DNA of 64,000 nucleotides from Pterobdella sp. o SKG-2022. Its lineage: Eukaryota; Annelida; Clitellata; Hirudinida; Piscicolidae. The position numbers and the translations under genes are program-made. Below the pieces are notes generated by a model. It saw only the letters and a list, made by a program, of their open reading frames with translations, ran no database searches and was not told the DNA's origin. Positions 25,658-60,500 of this stretch are shown here, piece after piece. The DNA lies in the NCBI GenBank assembly GCA_964035795.1, contig OZ038320.1, positions 24,554,118 through 24,618,117 of the forward strand. Reading direction: 5' to 3'. The number at the start of each line of letters is the position of its first letter. The stretch's first letter is position 1.

Positions 25658-27106
25658 TGATGGCAACTGTAATTCTTATCTCTGGAGCTTATATCGTAAA
25701 ACTTGCATATCCAGTAATGACAAATGAAAAGTACGCTTCGATGCGAATTCAAGAGTCATTGATGGCTTAAACCAATAATTCGGTATGATTTATTATTGAG
25801 ATTTGCGAGATAAATTACAATCCACCACCGGTCTATTTTTAAATATTCATGCTAATGAAGCTTTTTTTAAGTTTCCTTAATGCAAAATATTTATAAAATA
25901 TTTTGAAATCAGGTCTTATGTTAATATTATAATAATGTATAAAAAATATTTTCTACTTTAAATTTATATATCACCTAAATTTAAATTCGTGTTCCAAATA
26001 TATTTATTTTTAAAACCCAATACATTATTTTAATTTTAAAGATCTTAGCTTACGATAATGTATTCAGTGAATGGTAACTTTAAATAAAATTATCTTCACA
26101 AAATTTTTCAACATTCACTATTTTTTCATATCGAAAAAGCTTTCAGGTACTTGAAAAAATATTTTTAAAATTTAAATAAAAGATGGTGCTAGGCTTTTTG
26201 TTACAAAAGAAGATATTTTTCAAAACTTTCACAGCTAGTGGAATCTTCTATTTTAAAATATTTGAAATCCCCATGGAAATTGGCAAAATTTATTTTACAG
26301 AAAAGTTTTTGAATGACAACAATGCTTAAAAATGAATTTATGAATAACCGTCATACAAACGGTACTTATAAATCTTTACTGAACCATATTAATGTTTCAG
26401 GTTCAAGAATTATTATAAGAAGCCTTTGAATCACGTTTAGGGCGATTTTTATTATTTTAAAATCAAGAAAAAGCTATTCAAATGATTGGTGTAACAAACA
26501 TAAAACATTACACATACTTCCTTCAATATAAAACATTTTTACAATTAATGTCACACACTGTCAACCCTAAATATCCGTGAACGTAACTGAAAAGATTACG
26601 ACAAAGAAATGAAAAGTTACCATTTAAAGCCCATAAGATATTTATCCAAAATAAAATTCATTCTTAACATTGAAATAGAAGATAAGATATATTATCGAAA
26701 AATTATATAACTGAACATTTCATTGACAAGTTAGGATATGCTGGGACAATGATAAACAGAGTGAATTAAAAAACGTGAATCCAAAACTAAAAATTATTAA
26801 CAATTCGACATTAATCAACCATCAACCAAATTCTTCTTCTGATTATACACATGAAATTATACTGTATATACAACGGGGTTCAGCGTGTCATGTTGAAAAG
26901 TTGACAATGCTTTCAGAGGTCCTGGTGGGATGTGTAACCTTTGATGCAGTAGATATCAAATAAATTTAAAAAAGCTTCAAACTAATAAAAATTTTTGAAT
27001 CTATCAATTTGCCTATTTATCTACAATAGAAAGCGCTTTATAAAACTACAATACAAAACATCAAAAAATGGGTATAACATTCAACAATATGCAGTAATGT
27101 TGAATA
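25658..27106. other. Intergenic region between convergent genes
   Basis: It contains the 3' flanks of the plus-strand multipass gene and of minus-strand GBF1. The plus-strand frame at 26,775-26,963 has no splice or start support. I see no RNA gene or mobile element. Confidence 0.5.
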
Positions 27107-51235
<24,129 letters not shown>

Positions 51236-51850
51236 TGATTTAAAAATTCATACGCTTCCTTTTCTTGAAAATATGTCAAACATGTGTCAAAAATTTCCTG
51301 TAACTGAGACAATAGAAAGTTAAATTTTAACTTATTAGCAAAAATAGTAACACTGACTCAAGCTTAAAAAATTATTTATTTATGACGTTTCAAGTCAAAA
51401 GTAACTTGGAATGTACGATATTAAAGCACTTACACGTAAGATGATTATTTTAACGGGTATTAAATTTTTAGCTGATTATTCATTTTTAGCACTATGCAGA
51501 TTTCGCTATGATCTAGTTAGTTAAACAGTATGCTCAAAATGAAAATTTAGGTATTTCTATCAATATTTGATTAAAAATAGCTAAACTATCAATAAAAATT
51601 TAATTAAATCAAAGTATTCATTTTTCTAACATTTAGCAAAATATTATTTTGCGAATTTATATATTTCTCACAAAAATTTTTTTTTAGTTTTTGAATTACT
51701 TGGTTTATAAAAAAAATAAATTTTTTTGTTTTTTTAACAAAGTAATTTAAATTTAACGTTTTTTTAATAAATTTTGTTTTATAATTTTAACATCTTACAC
51801 ATCGCTTACTTAAGGTCCATCTTTCTTTTTCCGAATACTAAAGCTCCGAA
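51236..51850. promoter_or_regulatory. Shared divergent region of GBF1 and eL22
   Basis: 615 bp separate the GBF1 start codon (minus) from the eL22 start codon (plus). It must hold both transcription starts. No TATA element or CpG-rich stretch stands out. A pyrimidine tract at 51,821-51,832 (CTTTCTTTTTCC) is placed as the 5' TOP start typical of ribosomal protein mRNAs, about 20 bases before the eL22 ATG. A plus-strand frame at 51,138-51,323 is the shadow of GBF1 exon 1. Confidence 0.6.
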
Positions 51851-52670
<820 letters not shown>

Positions 52671-52706
52671 TTTTGAGTAGAAGATTGATTCGTCATGATT
52701 TTATTC

Positions 52707-52712
52707 AATAAA
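52707..52712 (+). promoter_or_regulatory. Polyadenylation signal of eL22
   Basis: AATAAA 37 bp behind the eL22 stop codon. Confidence 0.8.
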
Positions 52713-52930
52713 ATTTCACCATTGATTAAAATTTTTATTCAAAAGCAAAAATACAAAAAGTAGGTTATAAATTCTAGTATACTGTCTTCCCCAGGTAAAA
52801 AGTTTTCTTAGTACATTGAATAATACTCCAAAGTGTCTTCTATTCACACTCACTCAGTCATTCCTTTCGTGTACCCTTTTTTCCCCCTAATTTACTTTTC
52901 TGAGAATAAAAAATACCTGGAAAAAAAAGC

Positions 52931-53066
52931 ACTATTTATCTAAAGTTACCGAGTTCGATCCCGCGTTGGCCGAAAATTAGCACCTGTTCCACAGTGTGTT
53001 TTCGGTACATTAAATTTTTAGCAAGCGCTTTGGTCTATAAGGAAAAGCGCTTTATAAATACCAAAT
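52931..53066 (+). mobile_element. 5'-truncated SINE
   Basis: It begins in the tRNA-like head (ATCTAAAGTTACCGAGTTCG) and continues with the same body and tail as the copy at 39,203: CACCTGTTCCACAGTGTGTT and GGAAAAGCGCTTTATAAATA. The tail overlaps or abuts a LINE fragment on the other strand. Confidence 0.75.
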
Positions 53067-53270
53067 TACGATCATAAGATAGGTTTTTAGGCACTTGCAG
53101 AAATTTGTTGTGGAGATTATGGATTTGAAGTGATTTGGTAAATTGTTCCAGAGGGTTGGTGCAGCAACTTCAAATCTTCTGTTCTCCAAAATGACGTTAG
53201 CCCTCACTCTTGCTATGTCTTGTGTTCGATGATCTGAGTTCAAAAATAAAAAATTCTCAACCGATTTCAA
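53052..53270 (-). mobile_element. C-terminal fragment of a non-LTR retrotransposon
   Basis: The 72-residue frame ends with RRFEVAAPTLWNNLPNHFKS, then FKxxLKTYL in degenerate form. The AAPTLWNNLP motif closes the reverse transcriptase ORF in jockey/CR1/L2-type LINEs. Nothing further upstream is preserved here. This is a different LINE type from the RTE copies. Confidence 0.7.
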
Positions 53271-53567
53271 AAATTAAACTTTTTACCCAATCCAACCATC
53301 AGTGACAACAGCTTAACCTTCACCACTTCAATTGATACAGACATTATTCACATGTTCAACTTTATGTAAAAGAAATTTTCGATTCAACCGTACACAACTA
53401 ACTTTTTTATAAATTTATATTATGAGCAAACAACAAAATATGTTATAATCACTTTATCATTGAAATTGTGAAATGATTGTGTCAGTAGCTAAAAGCGTAG
53501 TGAAATAAGTTAATCATAAACTACCAGAAAAATGTCAAAACGGCAAACTTCAGTCAGCCACTTGTCG

Positions 53568-53720
53568 GCGCCTATAGCTCAGTGGTTGAGCATTAGACTG
53601 ATTATCTAAGAACACCACGTTCAATCCCGCGTGGCCAACAATTAGTATTTCGCATGATGTAGCGTCTTGTGGAACCAACCAATTGCACAACCGAAACCCC
53701 AGATAGGGACGATTAAATGA
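53568..53720 (+). mobile_element. tRNA-Ile-derived SINE, second tail type
   Basis: A tRNA-like head (CTATAGCTCAGTGGTTGAGC, anticodon loop CTGATTA, GTTCAATCCCG) is followed by a tail reading TGTAGCGTCTTGTGGAACC and ACGATTAAATGATCG. This tail differs from the copies at 39,203 and 52,931 and resembles the one at 44,045. Confidence 0.65.
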
Positions 53721-54427
53721 TCGAATTATTTTTTTTAGTCAGCCGCTGACTCGTTTTCTACGGTTTTTCGGAAACATTATTGTCGAACAAGTGGTATCAT
53801 AGATAAATGTTATTTCCAATTAAAAATGTCCATAGTTGAAAAAAGAGCATTTCAATTGTATATGGACATTGAAAAAGTGTGTTTGATAGCGTGAAGTCTG
53901 AAAGGAATAATGAAAAAGCTAAAAAATCAACAAGTTACGTTGGAAAACTTTGGGAAAAACCTGTATAAGTAAAAGTGCTTTTTTACACACAATTGTATGA
54001 AGTGAGTTCAACTTATGAAAAGCTCAGTGAAATTATAAAGTTAAAAAAAATGTTTCTTATGTAAAATATTTATTTTGAGCTTAAATTCTTCATAGATGAT
54101 TATAAACTTTGTATTTTTTTACTTGGTTTTCGTACAATAATTTCAACATTAAGGATTTATTGTTTCCATAAAACTTTATCGGTATGTAATGGCTGGTTTG
54201 GGAGTTGGGGGTAAAATAAATATTAGGCGTTTTAATGCAACATACAAGCATATCGGTATTTCAAATAATTCAAGTTTTTTATGTATATTCAATACAAAGC
54301 AAAATTAATTTTGAAAAATTTTCTAGAATTTAACAATTTCTGATGGTGATTTCTCAACTCGAATTGCTAGCGATTTATGGGCATGACGTTTTCATCAACT
54401 GAGACAACTTGCTAAATAAAATATCTT
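53721..54427. other. No supported feature
   Basis: A+T-rich spacer between retroelement remains and the 3' end of the apple-domain gene. Confidence 0.5.
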
Positions 54428-55812
54428 TCAGAAGAATATTGTTTCGCAATTGAATGTATAGTAGTCAACTCCGTTCATTATGGATATTTTCTCTGATACG
54501 CCAAACGAACACTCCTTGCCAACTTGATTCCAATTGAAAGAATTACACCATTGGTTTTTGTGACATTTTTTCAAGCATTTTTTAAAATTTTTGAATCGAG
54601 GTTGTGGTATACTGGTTATTGAAGACCTATTTTCATACTTTTGCCATGAACATTCTGTTTAAGAAGTTACGGTAGATTATCGCTTCAAAATAGTGTAAAA
54701 TTTACCTGAAGTTACTATTTGGAAGTTTTTTGTATCGTCGTCTGAAATGAACCTTCGTATCATTTTACAATAGATATTGATAATTTTTTCCAATGAACTT
54801 ACTGCATTTTTTGACATGATAATCGTTTCCATTCATGGAGCTCAAAACTGGTTTGTTTGTTGTGAGAGAGCATTTTTCATTTATTTGAATTTCGTTTTCA
54901 TTCCAATTAACACCCGCGCAATTAGTGGCCAATAAACAGGCTTGTTTGCAAGCCTCCAATGATATTACGTCGTGGAGTAAAAGACTGTCAGGTCGTATTT
55001 TGTTTCTCAACACTTTCCAAACGCAATCTCTGTAAACTTTAAATGATTTTTTATATAAAACTCATACAAAACACAATTATTAACAATTACAACCATTATA
55101 TTACACTAAAATTCAACTTACTTGGTTTATACATGGAAAACTTTTTAGAGCAAATTTTTTTATGGTGAACTACTCCTACGGCTTCATTCTTTATTATTGG
55201 AAAAGAATGATTAGTGAAGTGTATCCAACAATTTTTCAGTTTATCGCTCTCACTAGCATAATCAAAACCTATGCATTCTTTCTCATCTATGCATAATTTC
55301 ATGCATGATTTCAAAGTTTGTCTTTTCTCAATAACCATTCCACCAGGCATGTTTGAGTTTATAAGCACATCCCAACGACAAACTGAGGAAGTTGATGTTA
55401 TAATTATTAGTATTATTGATAATCTTTAGGAGACATCGTATTTATCTTTTTATTTTAAATAGTTTTCCGTTTATTTTTTTCCAAAATGCAGATTTCATAA
55501 ATAAAAATTAATTCAAAAGCTAAAATTTTCGAAAAGTACAAGCTTATGATAGTTCATCAGTCTGACTTATGATAAAGTTTTACTTATCGAAAATTTTAGT
55601 TTTTTAATAAAGTTATATCAATAAAATTCTCATTTTTGAAAAAATTAACGAACAATTATAGTTAATGTCTTGAACTTAAATATAGATGTTTAGTTACCTT
55701 TTTTTAAAGATGTGTTTCTAATAGAATATTTTTTCATCCAATAATTCAAGACTAATAAACATAATGATATAGTTAACGTTGTGATTATTATTTTTGGAAG
55801 TTTACTCAGCAT
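54428..55812 (-). CDS. Membrane-anchored protein with three PAN/apple-type domains
   Basis: Five exons with matching phases: 55812-55698, 55382-55122, 55036-54803, 54741-54706, 54654-54428 (TGA), about 290 residues. Exon 1 has a short N-terminus and the hydrophobic helix IIITTLTISLCLLVLNYW followed by Lys-rich residues: a signal anchor, or an uncleaved signal peptide. Exons 2, 3 and 5 each encode one repeat starting with a Cys-x-Trp element (VCRWDV, DCVWKV, ECSWQKY). Each has the CxxxC core of PAN/apple modules (SCMKLCIDEKECIGFDY; ACKQACLLATNCAGVNWN; KCLKKCHKNQWCNSFNWN) and a last Cys after a Tyr/His (KKICS, YHVKKC, YYTFNC). Such modules bind proteins or sugars at the cell surface; the ligand is unknown. 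Exon 4 is a small linker. Confidence 0.8.
55514..55606. repeat. Fold-back element, copy 3
   Basis: AAGCTAAAATTTTCGAAAAG.. (55,514-55,551) is an inverted copy of TTATGATAAAGTTTTACTTA.. (55,567-55,606) around a short loop (CATCAGTCTGAC). It lies in intron 1 of the apple-domain gene. The arms resemble those at 48,973 and 62,214. Confidence 0.7.
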
Positions 55813-57533
55813 TTTAAACACTTCTTCCTCACTAACATCTAACGTTTTTGAATGCTCCACGTTTTCACAAAAACTTTTTCAAAATTAAAGATTCAGGATA
55901 AAAATAAGCTCATCTCTAGGGAAGTTAACCACCTTATTCCGGCTTTTTTCTACAAAACCTCAACGAAAAAGCAGAACTGTTTAAATATTTGCACAGAAAC
56001 ATTGAAAATGCTATTTATATTGTAAGAAAACAGTCTAAGCTATACTAGACAATAAGTAATGAAAATGTATTGTTCAACTATTTCACGCTGTATTTCCCAT
56101 TGTTATTGAATTTAATAATTTATCATGCTTTTTTAAACAAATAAAACAGCTTTTAGCCTTCAATTGTATGGGTTATTTAAAATATTTTTAAGAAGCATCA
56201 GTCACTTATGATTAATTAATCATTTAACGATTGAAGTTGTTTTTTTTCAAAATAAATTAATTTAACTGAAAAAAAATTAAGCATACAGTATTTGATAAAT
56301 TTTTTTATGGGTGATTTGGTTTGAATATTTTTGGAAGAAATCTCACGAAGAACACGGTATCGAACCGAGAAATTATATATTGTCATGCTGTTAACACAAT
56401 ATTTTATGATAATCACTCTGGAATAAATATTTACAACGAGATTATGATTAAACTGACAAAAAACTTTTGTTAAGTTTTACAATAATGATTTATAAGCTTT
56501 TATACAACTTTAAAATTCCAAAATAAGTTTCATGGCTGTTCAAAAATTATTTCAACTTAACTGAAAAAGTGAGCATTCTTAAGTTTAACTTCAAAGCAAA
56601 TAGACTATTTAACAACTAATATAACATTTGATTTCATGTTTGAAATCAAATTTGAATTATATTCAATAATGATATTTAAGATATACTCCTTCTCTAAACT
56701 TTTTATCTGAAGTTTTAATTTCAAAAAAGTACTTGAGTCATTGGCTTAAGAAATATGAACGAAATAGGAAAGTAGAACACTAGGGTGTTTTAAAACGTGA
56801 AAAAATTCAATGAATATGTTTGATAAATGTCTTATTCATCTTTGACGACAACATTTATTGTTGTGCTTTGTGTATCCTTTATGATGTTAACGTTTCCTCA
56901 CAGGCTATCCAAGACACGATCATTTAGAAAATTTGTTTCATACAAAAATATTGTTCAAGATTTATTTCCAATGAAAAGGCACTGAGAATGTCAACTTGAT
57001 GAATCGATCATAAAGGTAAATACCAGCAAAGTGCGGATGTTTCATCATGCATTCCAAAATGATTTATGTAAAACATTCAACTACCGTTAATATCAATATG
57101 AAATATAACTATAATGGTTACAATACTGACAGATTAAACAAAACAAAATTATGAACATTTACGAAGATTTTAATTTGGTTTACAAAATGTTGCTCAATAA
57201 TGTACTTGACTCAACATTATAACTCATGGTGTTTATAAAGTCAGGTTTTATTTTCAAAAAAGTTCCAACAAAATAAGCTTTTAAAAGTTGTTTAAAAACG
57301 AAAAACAAATGCATAATAGAACTGATCGACTAAATAATCGGAACTAACAATGAAAGAGCTTCAAAAACAATATCATACTTTGATATGTATCATCAAAAAA
57401 AGTTTGAGACAAACTTAGCATTCATTTTATGAATTTAAAACAAAATGAGACAGAAAACAAAATAAAATTATATAACATTTAAAATGTATAATCTCTGATG
57501 TGAAGGAATGAAACTCCACAAAAAACAAATCAA
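55813..57533. other. Intergenic, no supported feature
   Basis: It holds the 5' flank of the apple-domain gene and the 3' flank of the MFSD9-like gene. The open frame at 56,216-56,416 is A+T-biased. No repeat recognised. Confidence 0.5.
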
Positions 57534-60500
57534 TCACTCATCTTTTTTGCAATTCACGCTGACTATTAATAATATTGCTATAGAAGATGAAACTATAGCA
57601 GATATTCCTGAGGCTTTAGTCGACCATTCAGTTATGAGACCATTTACGATAGGTGTAAGAAAACGAGAAATTGCAATAGTACTTGTGCCTATACCCATGG
57701 CTATTCCAATATCGTTTTTGTCGATAGAATTAAGAGACATGTTGGTGAGGGTGACCTTTAAAATAGCGTTAGAAAAACTCAAAGGTAAGGAAAAAAAAAG
57801 AATGGTGTAAAAAGAGGCGTAAGAAGTGAAACCGAGTATGGAAATTGCTTGAAGTATTGAAGCATGCAGAACAAGATTTTTTGGACTTGTTGGATATAAA
57901 AAACATATTATGCCCACTAAGAAACCAGAAACTGTGGATGCCAATCCACTTGAAGCCGATACAAGACTTAATTCCTTTGGTTTGAGAAATAGTGATTCTT
58001 CATAACGAGCAGAAAACGCAGAATATGAAACAAGAAAACGTACGATAATTGTGAACCAAAAATAAGAAGAGGTCTTGCTCACATCAAACTCATAAAATAA
58101 TTTAGTCCAAGGCTTTCTTGTGCTATTTTTATTTTTTGGCTTTGATTGCTTTTTAATAACTACATTGTCCAAAAAAAGAGTTGCCAAAACTGAAAAAATA
58201 TTATATCATATTATTAAACTATAAAAAAATAAGACAACTAAATTTAGCCCAAACCTAGGTTGAAAAGAAATATGAGTGAACAAAGCAAAGCTAATTTGTC
58301 AATTCCATGGCCTTCAGATTCTGAAAATATTAAATTTATTACCTGAGTTATTCTTCATTTAATCATCATCATCAATCTATTTAGAGCCCATTTTCTTCAG
58401 CAGAGGGTAAGGCTTTTTTGAAAACAAGTCTTTTCCACGTAAGACGGTCGTGTGGGTCGATTTCCATCAAACTGAGCTTTGCCCGATCCTTTTTCAGCAA
58501 CTCTTCCCATGTCATTTTTGGCTTACCGGGTCTTTTAACACCAACAACCTTGAATTCTCTGACTTTTGAAAGCCAACCTGAGCTGCAATTTTTCTGCACT
58601 TATCCTGTCTTCAACCCTGGCTTTGCAAATCCATCGAATCATAGACAAGTCATCGCGCTTCAATCGGTTCAGAGAAGGTGTTGTTAGGCTCCAGGTTTCA
58701 GAAGAGTACAGCATCACAGCTCTAATGTACGTGTTGTAGATTTGACCTCTGGTTGTGAAAAGTAGATGGGGATTGGTGAGAAGTGGAAGAAGCTGACGAA
58801 ACTTACTCCAAGCAGACTTGCATCTGGTGATTGAAGAAAGTTCGCAGCCTCCCCCAGCAGAAATCATGTCACCAAGATAACAGAAATCAGTAACAACTTC
58901 CAACTTGTCATTACCCATTTGAACTTCAGTTATTTTCCTACCATCCTTGTGGTCGTGCAGTACCCAAACAACGAGCACATCTGAATGATGGATCTCTCTT
59001 CAAACCACCGCTTATACCACAACACTTCTTATGCACCCAACTTTTACAACCTTCACAAGAAATTGAATTACAGCCTACACCATTAAAAGAAACACCACAT
59101 GGAAAGCAACCAGATTTTTTGAGCATGTTCAGGTGATTACCACATACCATAACCTTCGTTTTCACCATATTTACCCTAAGCCCTTTAACCTCTAAGCCAT
59201 TTTTCAATTTTTCCAACCTAGAAACCAAACCTTCTAATGTTTCAGAAATAATTACCAAATCATCAGCGTACAGCAGTTCCCATGGAGAACCAATTCGAAA
59301 CCCCATAGAAACAGTTTCAATTACTATAATGAAAAGAAGGAGACTCAGAACTGAACCTTGATGTACGCCTACATCCACACCAAATTCCTTGCTGCACCCA
59401 TCACCAACCTTCACACCCTCTTCACACCCACATACATAACCTGAACCATACGCACCAACCACTCTTCAACACCAAGTTTCCGCATAGCCCACCATATTAT
59501 CTTCCGAGGAACGCGATCAAATGCCTTTTCCAGGTCAACAAAGGCCAAGAAAAGTGGTTTGTTGGCAGCCATGTACTTCTCTTACAACTGGCGTAGGATA
59601 AATATAGCGTCAGTGGTGCAACCCAAAAGTCCAACCCTGACCTCCTCGCGGTGGGTGACGGTAACGGGTTCATGTCAAAGTTATGGCGTCTGGAACTCGA
59701 GGCGGACAGGTTTGACACTGGCAGTGAAAGGTTGCGACCGGCTAACATGGGGCAATGGTGAAAACTTCTGCCTCCGCGTCTGTGGATAGTCTACGGCAAG
59801 CAGTTGTTTTTTCTGTAGGAACCTGGGTGACAGTAGCTTCTGCAGCTGGTGTCTACATGTCTTGACTTCCATGATGCAAAGCAATGGTTCAGCGGAAGAG
59901 TACTCTCACTAGGGTACCAACGGTGAGGCATGTAGCCCAACTTAGTAGGGAACGGTGGAGGTCTTGGACTGCCATGAGTGTTCAAGTTGGTGCAAGGAAG
60001 GGCATCCTGCCGCTAAAAAACTAGCCAAACAAAACATGAAGACAATACAAAATTCACCTATAGACGGTGCTGTCACAAACAGTGCGGACAGTGATCTCTC
60101 CGGCTTGGCTGCTCGAGGACATGGAGCAGCAAGGTCGGGCCCTTGTGGCAACTCAAGCGAATGTCCAAACACACTTCGGGTCGGTAGTCTGAACGTTGGT
60201 ACACTTAAGGGAAAGGGTAATGAGATGGTGGAAATGTTGTCTCGTAGAAGGTTGGATTTTTGTTGCGTTCAGGAAACGAGATGGAAAACTCTGGTTAAAA
60301 TAATCGATGGTAAAAACTTGAGGTATAAGTATTTTGGTTCTGGTTTAGGCAATAAGTTTGGTGTTGTGGGTATTTTGCTATCAGAAAAATGGTGAAAAAA
60401 TGTTTATGAGGTCACTAGGGTGTCTGATCGGATAATTTCCATTCGTCTGGTTATTGGTAAGAAGGTCTTCGCCATTATATGCATCTATGCTTCTCAGTCA

